Assembly: GCA_030849805.1 (NCBI GenBank)
Contig: JASANZ010002136.1
Span: 1 to 52,202 of the forward strand
Source of the DNA: Sergeia podlipaevii
Lineage: Eukaryota > Euglenozoa > Kinetoplastea > Trypanosomatida > Trypanosomatidae
Length of the DNA: 52,202 nucleotides
Direction of reading: 5' to 3'
Shown here: piece by piece, positions 39,213-48,348 of the stretch
Position numbering within the stretch: position 1 is the stretch's first letter
Layout of the letters: each line of letters starts with the position of its first letter
Notes under the pieces: model-generated
Told to the model about the DNA's origin: nothing
Seen by the model: only the letters and a program-made list of their open reading frames with translations
Database searches by the model: none
Position numbers and translations under genes: made by a program

Positions 39213-40142
39213 CTTGGAAAAAACTGCTGTGTTCGGGCTATATTGTAAAGAGTACAACAATAATAACGATATCAGAAGATCAAAAAGAAAGAGTGATAAT
39301 AAAAGGACATCGGCATACAAAAATAAAATAAATGAACACCATGCATCTACAAGCTCAAGTACATGCATGTCTTAAGTAGCAAAATGCATCATTACACGCG
39401 TCTGCTGCAAATTGACAACCATGTTTTGCTTTCCGCTTGTAACTACCTTTTCTTTCTGATGAAGTGAAAGGAGAGACAATGCAGAGAACTCTCAACGTAG
39501 TATATTGCTCTTTGATTGCATGGGTGTATTGCACACCCACAAAAAAACAGGCAGCTTAAATATTTTTATAGGAATAAAAAAAAAGATAGTAAGAACTCAA
39601 CTGTGGCACAATAATTCAATCATAGAAAGTAGATAATAATACTTAAAAAAAAAAACACCGAGAGCGTGCAAGTAGCGTCCTTCGCACCCAAACAGACACC
39701 AAAACACACACAAAAAAATAAAAGTATTGTGAAGGAGATAAAGAACCTACTTTCAGATAACGTCATATAGTGACGCGTTCCACCTTCTCATTTCTTCCCT
39801 TTACTCACTCTCCATACCCGCAGCTTTCCATCACACCACTCATGAAGAAAGCAGAATTAGATATGAAAGATAGATCAGAGATAGAAGGGCTCTGTGGTGG
39901 CCCTCCAATATGAACAAGAGAAAGCACACTCAAAACCAGTCAAACAGAAGAGAAAGAAAAAAAAAGGAGAACAGTGCATTCTCCTCACACATAAACACAC
40001 CTGTATCTCACACAGGCACAAAGCACACACGAAAAACAAATACGAAAGCCACCTTACTTTACGAAACACCAAATATAAATCCAACCACCATATATAATAT
40101 TTTTCCACGCACACAAACACACACCTGCGCGTTTATTTCCTC
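39213..40142. other. Non-coding spacer
   Basis: Between the PheRS alpha gene (3' side) and eL20 (5' side). Candidate acceptors for eL20 occur within about 35 bases of its ATG. AC-rich tracts lie near 39690-39715 and 39985-40035. Frames here are Lys/His/Thr-rich readings of those tracts; no gene is seen. Confidence 0.55.
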
Positions 40143-41639
40143 TTAGAAGCGGGCGATAGCAGAGCGCTTGATAAACTTGATATCAACCTTGTGACCGAAG
40201 AGCTCGTGGATGTTATTGATGCCATACTTGATCATCGTTGGACGCTCGAGCGAGAGACCCCACGCCATCACGGACACGCCCTCATCGAACCCAAGAGGGG
40301 CAAGCAGCTCAGGACGGAAGAGGCCACTGTTACCGACCTCGATCCACTTGCCAAGACCTGTGTGAAATCCGAAGATCTCCATGGAGGGCTCGGTGTACGG
40401 ATTGAAGGCAGGCTTGAAGCGCAGTTTGTCGACGCCGATGCGACGGAAAAAAGAATTGAACGTGTGCATCATCTTAGCAAGAGAAATGTCGCGGTCAACC
40501 ACAAAGCCTTCGATCTGATGAAATTCGCACAGGTGTGTTTTGTCCATCTCCTCATTGCGGAACACGCGATCAATACTGTAGTACCGACCTGGCTTGAACT
40601 TCAGGAAGCCGTCATCACCCACTTGGGACATCTGCGCAAGGCGGTATAGCGTGTAGGCAGAAGTGCCGGTAGTGTGTGTGCGAAGCACATTGCGTGACGC
40701 CTCCTCCTCCTTCCACGTATTGCGGAAGTACTTCTCATGAGCAGCGCGCACGCGCTCGAGCAGCTCGCGGTTCTCAATCTTTGTGGTGGCGGGCTTGGAG
40801 AGAAAGAAGGTATCCTGCACGTCACGAGCGGGATGCTGCTGTGGGATGAAGAGGGAGTCAAAGTTCCAGAAGGACGACTCTGCCCAGTGCTGCGTAGCCA
40901 TCTCCTGAAAACCAAGCTCCAGAAAGATCTCACGGAACTCCTGACGCACCTTCAACAGGGGGTGCAGCTGGCCACCGTCCACTTCAGCAGGGGAGGCGTC
41001 AAAGTTGTATTCCTTAAACTGGGTCGTCTTCCAGGAACCGTCGAGAAGCATCTCACGAGTAAGATCGCCCACGGCCTTCGCCCTGCGCTCGGGAGAGTAC
41101 TGAGGACCCTTTCTGTAGCTGAAGATCTTCATGCTATCGCGCGTGGCAAGCTTTCGCCTCTTGAGAACATCAGTCTCCTGGGCATCCACGTCGCCGCCGG
41201 TGGAGGCCCTCGTAAGCGCGTCCCGGATAGTATCCGCAAAGCTGCTAACCTCGGCACGGCGCTCCACAAAAACTGCACCTTCCCTCTTGTTGAGCTTAAA
41301 GATCTTCGCCTTCATGCCGTTAGCAATCGCAACAGAGGCACTGTCGCCCAGCTTCTCCTGGATCACCATCTGATTCATCTCTCCCGCCTCTAACATATTC
41401 CAGAGAAGGAACTCTGGGCTTCCAGACTTGATGATGCTATGCGCCTCCTCGGAGAGCTTCCACACGGACTTCGTCATGATCTCAGACACAATGTAGCCGT
41501 CGGCCTCAAGAGACTTGGACGCACCAACGACATCCTGGTGATCGACCTTGAGCTGCTTCGCAAAGGCATCTGACATGAGGCTGTCCTGCGAGGACAGAGC
41601 CTGCAGGATGGCGGACTCGATGTTGCTGGCACTAAACAT
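40143..41639 (-). CDS. FARSA: Cytosolic phenylalanyl-tRNA synthetase, alpha subunit
   Basis: A 498-residue class II synthetase subunit. The start is ATG 41637-41639; the codon three positions upstream in the open frame is TTG and is not used. Residues 1-200 form winged-helix modules that contact tRNA in the eukaryotic alpha chain. Class II motif 2 is around FRNEEMDKTHLCEFHQIEGFVVD. FGFHTGLGKWIEVGNSGLFRPELL carries the substrate-site Gly-rich loop. Motif 3 is MAWGLSLERPTMIKYGINNIHELFGH with the conserved Arg. It works as an alpha2-beta2 enzyme charging tRNA-Phe; the beta gene is not in this window. The length is close to the human alpha subunit (508). A predicted splice acceptor CTATTTGTTCAG lies one base before the ATG. 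Confidence 0.96.
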   Translation of the reverse strand: MFSASNIESAILQALSSQDSLMSDAFAKQLKVDHQDVVGASKSLEADGYIVSEIMTKSVWKLSEEAHSIIKSGSPEFLLWNMLEAGEMNQMVIQEKLGDSASVAIANGMKAKIFKLNKREGAVFVERRAEVSSFADTIRDALTRASTGGDVDAQETDVLKRRKLATRDSMKIFSYRKGPQYSPERRAKAVGDLTREMLLDGSWKTTQFKEYNFDASPAEVDGGQLHPLLKVRQEFREIFLELGFQEMATQHWAESSFWNFDSLFIPQQHPARDVQDTFFLSKPATTKIENRELLERVRAAHEKYFRNTWKEEEASRNVLRTHTTGTSAYTLYRLAQMSQVGDDGFLKFKPGRYYSIDRVFRNEEMDKTHLCEFHQIEGFVVDRDISLAKMMHTFNSFFRRIGVDKLRFKPAFNPYTEPSMEIFGFHTGLGKWIEVGNSGLFRPELLAPLGFDEGVSVMAWGLSLERPTMIKYGINNIHELFGHKVDIKFIKRSAIARF

Positions 41640-41666
41640 GCTGAACAAATAGGGAGATAGATAACG
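41640..41666 (-). promoter_or_regulatory. Predicted trans-splice acceptor for PheRS alpha
   Basis: The transcript strand reads CGTTATCTATCTCCCTATTTGTTCAG, then C and the ATG. The AG is at 41642-41641, giving a 1-base gene-encoded 5' UTR. No other AG lies between the pyrimidine-rich tract and the start. Confidence 0.5.
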
Positions 41667-42135
41667 TGTGTGTGTGTGTGTAATTAATCACGTAGTTCCC
41701 TCCCTCTTTATAGCTGTAGTTGTTCAAATGGACCTTTTTTTTTCTTTATGATTCCTTCCTCTTCAAATAAGAAAAGCAACAACTATTTTAGTGATGTAAG
41801 ACAGAGAAGCTTCAATGAACTTCTAGTATCTAACTAGCTATCTACTAAAATATCGCGATAAAACAATACGACGCAAAGTAAAAGAATAACAACGATGTAC
41901 TCTTTTCGAAGAAAAAAAAAGGAATCGCTAGTGCCCTCAAGCGGCTGAAGGAAGGAGTTTTTTTTCTTTTTTGCTATTGTTGGAGGCACAATATTTAATG
42001 AGTACTCTACCATAAGTAAAGCAGTGACAACTACACCGTTTTTAAACAAAATTGAAAATTGACAGATACTGTACAATGATACGTATATATAAAAAAAGAT
42101 GTGATACCTCAACTTCTCTCTCTCTTTCGCTTTGC
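41667..42135. other. Non-coding spacer
   Basis: About 470 bases of AT-rich DNA between the TFIIE-like gene (3' side) and PheRS alpha (5' side), with an AC/GT tract next to the acceptor at 41667-41682. No gene is seen. Confidence 0.6.
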
Positions 42136-43659
42136 CTATCTGACTCCACAATGTCCACTCTTCACTCGACAAAGTGGGAGTGGGACCGCGTCAAAGTCAT
42201 CTTCAAAGTACTTGGTTGCAATATAGTGTGCAGTGGACACTAGAGCTTCCTGTTTACTCTCTTTAGACTCCTTCACGTCTCCCCAACTCATCTTCTTTTC
42301 TCCAGTTAACGCTGTCTTATCTGTTGTCATGCCCTCTTCCATCGCAAGAAGGTCCGCAGTTGGGCCTGTGCTGCTGGTGCTCAAGGAGGACACAGTCGTG
42401 GTGTGCTGCAGCCACGGGGGTAGGTTCGCTCTCTTCGCAATCTTGCGGGCGTTGCTCTCGCGCTGCGCAGTCTCCACGTGGAGCTGAGAGACCAGCTTCA
42501 CATGCACTGATGCAGCAGTGCGATGTGCAGCGCGAAATCGATCTGCGACGGTTGCGCGACCCTGAAGACGACGCACATACTCGGGTTCTGTTAAGATTTC
42601 CTCCACGTCCACCGCGCATCGCGCATCTGTAGCGCAGGCAAAGAGCGTGGAATACAAATGATAAAAGGCGAGAGCTTGCTGCACAAGGAAAGGATCCCGC
42701 GCAAGCGAACAGTCTAGACCCTCACTATCGTGCTGCTGCGGTGCTGTAGGAGATGAAGGACATGTAGGGCCAAGACGTGGCCGCTTACGCTGCTGCTGCT
42801 GCTGTCTTTGCTGAGAGCCATGTGGCATCACCACAAGTGACTCTCCCGCTTCACACCTACGCTGCAGAAAACCCTTAATGGCGTCTAGCAGCAAGCGCAG
42901 CACGTTGGACCCACACGAGGGACAGTGGGCAAGAGTAGCGTCAAACTCGCAAAGGATAAAATAAAAGCGGCAGCCTCGGCAAAAAATTCCTTCGAGGGCT
43001 TCTTTACGTCGCAGAGGCTCGGAAAGGTTCTGCACCATCTCACTGGGACCTGCCGTGGTGGTACTGTTGGCACCACCCTCAACACTATCGGTCTCAGTCG
43101 CCGTGTTTCTCTCCCTCTCCGAGCGCATAAACACTGTCGGTGCAGTATTCCCCACTGCACGAGGACGTGCAATACTTTTGGCAAGAGACATGCGGACCTG
43201 CCGTGTATATGAGCTCGCAGGCAGCGGTACAGCACAAAGAGAAAGCAGCATCTTGGTTATATGAGCATAGGCAGCCGGGAGCAAGCGCTTGAAGTTGAGA
43301 AACATACGATTACCTTCGCTCCTGCTGCCTATGGCCGCATCGCCACCGACATCAGTGGGTCCTTGTGCCCTTGTCGAGGCTGACGCCTCACTCTGCAGCT
43401 CGGCAGAGGTGCAGCGCATATCCTGAGGAATGGACTCAAACCCAAAGAGAACTTGCTCTTCCTTTAAGCCAAAGTAATCAACAAGTTCGTCCTTGGTGGC
43501 GCCGTCGGCGCCAAAGACGAGACACAGCGCATCCGCGACGAGCACCGTGAAGGGAGAGTAGCCAGCCATGCGGAAGTAAAGTTGAGCGATGGCGGTTGCG
43601 CGCTGCGCGCCTGCCCCGGGCATCGAGGGGTCCCAGCTAGACTCCTCGAGAAGCGTCAT
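42136..43659 (-). CDS. Winged-helix/zinc-ribbon protein, candidate divergent TFIIE alpha
   Basis: A 507-residue protein, ATG at 43657-43659, TAG stop. Residues about 22-80 look like a winged helix: IAQLYFRMAGYSPFTVLVADALCLVF, then TKDELVDYFGLKEEQVLFGFESI, which follows the TFIIE-alpha/archaeal TFE order of a first helix, a second helix, then a 'xDELxxxLGLxxxxVxxxLxxL' recognition segment. A helix at 118-142 (MFLNFKRLLPAAYAHITKML) corresponds to the linker helix before the zinc ribbon. Residues 227-249 form CRGC...CPSC (Cys 227, 230, 246, 249). Low-complexity inserts sit at 82-117 and 145-215. The C-terminal half is Gln- and Ser-rich with a possible NLS (RKRPRLG). If right, it would help load TFIIH at RNA polymerase II promoters, chiefly the spliced-leader gene. 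RPC62-like or other extended winged-helix proteins are alternatives. Confidence 0.6.
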   Translation of the reverse strand: MTLLEESSWDPSMPGAGAQRATAIAQLYFRMAGYSPFTVLVADALCLVFGADGATKDELVDYFGLKEEQVLFGFESIPQDMRCTSAELQSEASASTRAQGPTDVGGDAAIGSRSEGNRMFLNFKRLLPAAYAHITKMLLSLCAVPLPASSYTRQVRMSLAKSIARPRAVGNTAPTVFMRSERERNTATETDSVEGGANSTTTAGPSEMVQNLSEPLRRKEALEGIFCRGCRFYFILCEFDATLAHCPSCGSNVLRLLLDAIKGFLQRRCEAGESLVVMPHGSQQRQQQQQRKRPRLGPTCPSSPTAPQQHDSEGLDCSLARDPFLVQQALAFYHLYSTLFACATDARCAVDVEEILTEPEYVRRLQGRATVADRFRAAHRTAASVHVKLVSQLHVETAQRESNARKIAKRANLPPWLQHTTTVSSLSTSSTGPTADLLAMEEGMTTDKTALTGEKKMSWGDVKESKESKQEALVSTAHYIATKYFEDDFDAVPLPLCRVKSGHCGVR

Positions 43660-44314
43660 TCTAAGGCTTAACTGATGGCAAACCGCTTTCCTTTCCTTTA
43701 AGTATACTTGTATTTATGTGCTGCACAATATTTACATATGCGTTTAAAGAAAAAAAATGTGGAAGTAAACGGTTAAAAAGAAGGGACAATACATGAATGA
43801 TATCATGATGCAGCGCTTAGCAAACAAACATCTCTTCTATGTATGTTTCTTGAATGCATATGCAACAGAGCGTGTGCATTGTGCGTGTGCCATGATTTCT
43901 CGCCAGATAAAAAAAAAAAACAATCAACAACAACAACAACAACATCAAATGGATACAAAAGTATCTATCACACCTCACCATAATTATGAAAAAAAAAATC
44001 GAATAAAGCTACGTTATGCATTAACATTGATGCCAGAAAGAAAAATCTTATTACTACTACTACTGCGCTTACAGTACACCATCATCACATGAGGGAGGAG
44101 AGGGGCGTAGCATTAGACTTGCACTGCACTGCCTTAATAACCGCCCCTTTCTCTATCCTTATTTCTCACCACAGTACAGAGAAAGATAAAATAAATAAAG
44201 AGAATAAACAAAACAGCCAACATTCGCACACAACACATACACGCACAGACATCCTTCAGTTTATCAATATATATGTTGATGACAAGAACATCAGCAGTTC
44301 GCTAGCTTCGCACT
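43660..44314. other. Non-coding spacer
   Basis: Between the PTB-like gene (3' side) and the TFIIE-like gene (5' side). In transcript sense CAGTTAAGCCTTAG lies one base before the ATG at 43659. CAA repeats occur near 43923-43945. No gene is supported. Confidence 0.55.
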
Positions 44315-46237
44315 TCAAGCTGTAGCAGCGGCAGGCACGGCAACCTCCGCTGACTCCTGAGAGGCCTGAGTCTCCGCCGGCTTCGTCTCTTCCTTGCCCT
44401 CCTCATTGTCCTCAGCCTCACCATCTGGGCGAGGACCTGGAGGGTAGCGCGAGAAGGTCACACGGAGATAGCGGTCGTTCATCTGCTTAGCGTGCAGTGC
44501 CACCAGCACACAGATGGCTGTGTCGGTGTCGACAAAAGAAACGATAGCTCCTGTAGGGTTCTTGCGATAGTAGGCCTCCACCTCAAACCCGCTTTGCGCA
44601 ATCAGCGTCTTGACGTCCGCATCGTTGATATCCTCCAGCAAGTTGGAGATGAAGAGGTTGCGATCCGGACGAATGCGACCCAGAGGGTTGAAAGGTGCAG
44701 TAGGACGAGTACGGTGGTGGTAGCCAGAGGTAAAGAGCACCGCCTGAGTCGTGGGATCCGTAGCGGGGCCTGCGTTCCACTCTACACGGCTGCCGCGTTC
44801 CACGTAGCCCGCGAAGTTCTTCAGGCCAAGAGGACTACCGTGAAAGGTACAGGTGTTAAGATAGTTGACGGCGGCTTTTGCATCTGGCGCGTGCTGGAAC
44901 TGCGCAATCACGCTAGACTTGTCCTTGTACAAGCGCTTCAGTGAGTTGACATTTCCGTACACCTCAAGCAGTACCCACAAGTCATACAGAGCCACCGTCT
45001 GGGGCACGTTGGTGATGATAACAGTGACTTCAGCCTGCGCAAGACGAGGCACGCCGGGGGTACCAGGAGCACCGGGAACAGGCATACCGCCATAGGCGGG
45101 GGGACCGAAGGAGTTGGCGTTGTTCGGCGCATATGGGTCAAAACCTCCAGCGCCATAACCGCCTCGGCCAAGACCTGCGCCACGACCACCCGAACCCCCT
45201 CGCATGCCTCCACGACCGCCTCTCATCACCGGTGGCTGCTGCTGCTGCTGCTGCTGCTGCATCATGGGCATGCCGCCGTACTGCTGCTGGTGCATTGGGG
45301 TAGGCTGTGCCATGTAGTTGGACATGTGCATATCCTGACCCTGTTGATGCGCCTGCATTGAGGCATAGGGATCATACGCAACGCCTTGGTTTCCGTAGCC
45401 GCCGCGGTTGTTATCCTGCTGCTGAGGTGGCATTGCCTGCTGCTGAGGTGGCATTCCCTGCTGCTGAGGTGGCATTCCCTGCTGCTGCTGGTGCTGAGAA
45501 GGAGGAGGAAGATGATGATGATGGTGCTGCTGCGGGAGCTGTTGCTGCTGCTGTTGCTGCTGAGGTTCATAGTTGAGACGTAAAAGGCAGCACTCAGGGT
45601 AAATATGGCTATTGTTGAAACGTTGCAGTGCCTGCGCCGCAGTGGCGGCATCCGCGTACTCTACGCTGCCTGTGGTGACAGGCCCTGTTGGCCCGCAGTA
45701 GACACTCACAGGAGGAGCCACCATGCTAAACATCTGCGTCAGCACCTCGCGGGTGATGGGGTAGCGGCAGTTTTCAACGACAACATGAAGGCGGTTGTTC
45801 GGAGCGGAGGCGCTGCCCATGCTTCCGTAACCCTGTCCGGCCATCTCATAGGGGTTAGCGCCGGGGCTGGAATACGGACGCTGCATGGCGTTGCCGCCAG
45901 ACATCATCTGCTGCTGCTGCTGGTGGTGCATGTTCTGCTGCAGCATGTTCGGCTGCTGCGGACGCATCATCATTGAATTGCCATTGACTGGTGCACCACC
46001 TGGAGCAGTACCAGAGACGACTGGGACCAGCGAGCCTTGAATGCTAACACTACGCTGCTGGAGCACCGCCTGAGCCTCCTGCACCGATCGCATCGTCACC
46101 ACTGCCCTAGCCCTTTGACCATTTCCCATCTGATGGATTGCGATGTCCGTGGCGGTACCGTACATGAGCAGCGCACGGTGAATATCAGAATCCCTGCACC
46201 CCTCTGGCACATCATTGATAATAATAACTGAAGACAT
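44315..46237 (-). CDS. PTB/hnRNP L-like protein with four RRMs
   Basis: The start is ATG 46235-46237; three codons upstream the frame begins at TTG. The protein has 640 residues. Residue positions here count the three upstream codons: RRM1 about 5-78, RRM2 152-227, RRM3 407-480, RRM4 529-600. RRM1-3 have the short, PTB-like form with weak RNP motifs (IIINDVP, VVVENCR, IITNVP). RRM4 has LFISNL. The RRM2-RRM3 linker is Gln/His/Met/Pro-rich with three GMPPQQQ-type 7-residue repeats near 257-277, a Gln run at 330-337 and an RGG box at 342-368. The C-terminus is acidic. Proteins of this type control splicing and stability through pyrimidine-rich sites, apt for a genome full of U-rich processing signals. 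Of the trypanosome RBPs I recall, it is closest in kind to DRBD3/DRBD4 (PTB1/PTB2); which one is not settled. Confidence 0.85.
   Translation of the reverse strand: MSSVIIINDVPEGCRDSDIHRALLMYGTATDIAIHQMGNGQRARAVVTMRSVQEAQAVLQQRSVSIQGSLVPVVSGTAPGGAPVNGNSMMMRPQQPNMLQQNMHHQQQQQMMSGGNAMQRPYSSPGANPYEMAGQGYGSMGSASAPNNRLHVVVENCRYPITREVLTQMFSMVAPPVSVYCGPTGPVTTGSVEYADAATAAQALQRFNNSHIYPECCLLRLNYEPQQQQQQQQLPQQHHHHHLPPPSQHQQQQGMPPQQQGMPPQQQAMPPQQQDNNRGGYGNQGVAYDPYASMQAHQQGQDMHMSNYMAQPTPMHQQQYGGMPMMQQQQQQQQPPVMRGGRGGMRGGSGGRGAGLGRGGYGAGGFDPYAPNNANSFGPPAYGGMPVPGAPGTPGVPRLAQAEVTVIITNVPQTVALYDLWVLLEVYGNVNSLKRLYKDKSSVIAQFQHAPDAKAAVNYLNTCTFHGSPLGLKNFAGYVERGSRVEWNAGPATDPTTQAVLFTSGYHHRTRPTAPFNPLGRIRPDRNLFISNLLEDINDADVKTLIAQSGFEVEAYYRKNPTGAIVSFVDTDTAICVLVALHAKQMNDRYLRVTFSRYPPGPRPDGEAEDNEEGKEETKPAETQASQESAEVAVPAAATA
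45236..45260. repeat. CTG/CAG triplet run inside the PTB-like gene
   Basis: An uninterrupted triplet tract of eight CTG units on the plus strand encodes the Gln run on the minus strand. Nearby, 45418-45480 holds three copies of a 21-base unit encoding the PPQQQ-type repeat, differing by one base. Confidence 0.9.
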
Positions 46238-46278
46238 CTTCTGCAAGGAAAGTAAGGAAAAAAAGTAAAAAAAAAAGG
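46238..46278 (-). promoter_or_regulatory. Predicted trans-splice acceptor for the PTB-like gene
   Basis: In transcript sense a long T/C tract (TTTTTTTTTTACTTTTTTTCC and onward) ends in CCTTGCAG, with AG at 46242-46241. Only AAG separates it from the ATG, a 3-base gene-encoded 5' UTR. This is the clearest acceptor in the window. Confidence 0.6.
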
Positions 46279-48348
46279 TAACGAAAACAACAACAAGCGC
46301 ACAATTAGATCTTAGTGCGGGCCTTTTCTTTCTATTTTTTTTTCTTTCCGTCCCTTCTTGCCTCTCTCTCTCTTTCTCTCTCTTTGTTTATATACTTTTG
46401 TATGTAGAGTCAAGTTGCACTGCAACGAGGGAGAACAAAAGCAGTTGATAGCAAGTCCAATGAGTAAAGCACGGAGTTCAGCGCTACCGTTGGTAATTGC
46501 TATTTCACTAAAGAAGAAGAAACGAAATTCGATTGCCTGGTATGTTCCCTTGTCTTTGCGGTATTGTTTCCAAGTGGATATTTCTGTATACCTGCCTCAA
46601 GTTTGCGTATTCCTTCGCCTCCAAAGTTCTCTTTTTTTTTCGCTCTCCTTCTTATTCTTCTTTGCTTTCCTAGTGCGGTGCGTAGTGGTGAAACGAGATA
46701 ATAAGAACAACAACAACAAATAGAAAAGTCCAGTGCCAAGGTCTGTTCAAATTTTTTGAAGAAGACAAGAACGACCTCAAATACTCTATCTGTATTAATT
46801 AATATATTGCTTTCTTTCTTGATTTATTCCTTTTATAATGTAAATAGAATTCAAAAAAAAATAATATAATAATAATAAGACAACAACAAACGAGATACAA
46901 GATACAAATAATTGGATATATGTATATATATTGTTTGTTTGTTTGCAAAATAGAACTCCTCTTTTCTAAAGTGATCTCAAAATAAATATAGTGTTTGCTT
47001 GTTGATTTTGTTTCTTTTTTCTTTATAGTTAAGTCAGATAAATTTCATAGCACATCAATGAGGCAAATGCAATGTAAAATGCCAAAAAGAAAAGAAAAGC
47101 AATCAATACAGAAGCGCATAAATAAATATTGTCACGGGCGCATAAAACAAAAGAGGAAAAAAATGATAACAAAGGGAAAAAAGAGAGAAAAAAGCAAAAC
47201 AAAACGGATAAAAAGAGAATCAAAAGATAAACTTAAATATAGTAGTTTACTTTAATGAATAATTTACAATGCATCACTAATGCACCCGATTGCTATTCAA
47301 AATTTTGGATTTTTTAAAAGCGCTTTCATCATTTTATATACTTTTTTGTTTCGTCGCATTTTTTTTCTTCTTGTTGATACCAGTAACCATAATACATCGT
47401 GATACTCGAGTAATTCAATTGTCTTCCCCACTTTCACTACTTTCAGCCACAATTTTTTTTTTAAAAAAAATTTACTCTCAAACACCATGTCGTTTTCCTT
47501 TTTCCCTCACTCCCCCCTTCCCATCTTCTCGCGATGCTGTCTCTGCACATATACAAGGTGGCGTAACAGAAATTTCCTCTCAGCCAAGCACAAGCTCTTG
47601 CCTTTTCATTTTTTTTTTTGGAAAGTGTCGGGAGCCAGCAGGGGAGAAAAGACAGAGAAAGTGCCTCAGTGCTGTTCACGTGGCGCAATGAATCATACGC
47701 CTATCCATATTGCTCAAAAACAGAGACTAAATGACAACAATAACAACAAAGAAAAGAAAGTAGTAATAATAGCAAAACGCAATATTGAAGAAGAAAGAAA
47801 GCAAAAAAAAAAAAAAAAACACGCGTAAGTAATAAATGTAGTAGAATCAAAAGGAACATGCACTTTTCATTCCTAGTATGCTTTTCTAAATGCAGGTATA
47901 TATATATGCGTGTGTATGTGTGTATGTGTGTATGTATATCAGCAAGAATGATTTTCTATAGTTTTCTCAATAATAAAAATAAAGAAGTCTGTGATTAACG
48001 TTTGCATCATCTTCAAAGCAAGCCATTACCTACTTGTCCCGTCCTCTCTCTAGAAAATAAAGATAATAAAGACTGTTCTCCTGTCTGTTTCTTTCTCTCC
48101 ATCCCGTTTTAAATGGAACCTACAGCTATCTTCACAAAAAAAAATAGTGCATTTACACCTGATAGCTGTCAAGTAAAGCAAAAGAGAAAGTTTTTCTTTT
48201 AAAAAATGCGGCACAGCAATGTGTGTACGTATCAAAGATACATATACAAAGACAAGTCTCAAAATAGAATAAAAAAGAACAATCGCCACCCAAGCTTACA
48301 GAAATAACCAAAAAAAAAAGAGAATTGGCTGCTGCGAATTGATCAAAG
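46279..48348. other. 2.1-kb non-coding spacer
   Basis: Between the FYVE-kinase gene (3' side) and the PTB-like gene (5' side). It holds a T10A8 block at 47453-47470, a GT/AT tract near 47895-47940, an A-run near 47802-47819, and a patch of more balanced composition at about 46410-46640. A plus-strand 121-codon frame covers that patch but is CT-run encoded at both ends and opposes the unit. No gene is accepted. Confidence 0.5.

Noticed and set aside
39213..39368. N-terminal extension of eL20
   Set aside because: eL20 proteins begin at the MVKPHL-type start; the upstream hydrophobic codons come from a T-rich leader.
39450..39480. C-box-like TGATGA in spacers (also near 4155, 5992 and 35525) as C/D snoRNA
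   Set aside because: No properly spaced CTGA D box with a closing stem was found on the matching strand.
44160..44310. Possible tRNA genes in spacers
   Set aside because: I looked for TTCRANNC-type T-loops with flanking stems across the spacers and found none I could fold into a cloverleaf.
46358..46723. 121-codon plus-strand frame
   Set aside because: It opposes the transcription unit, and its Leu/Ser/Phe-rich ends derive from CT tracts.
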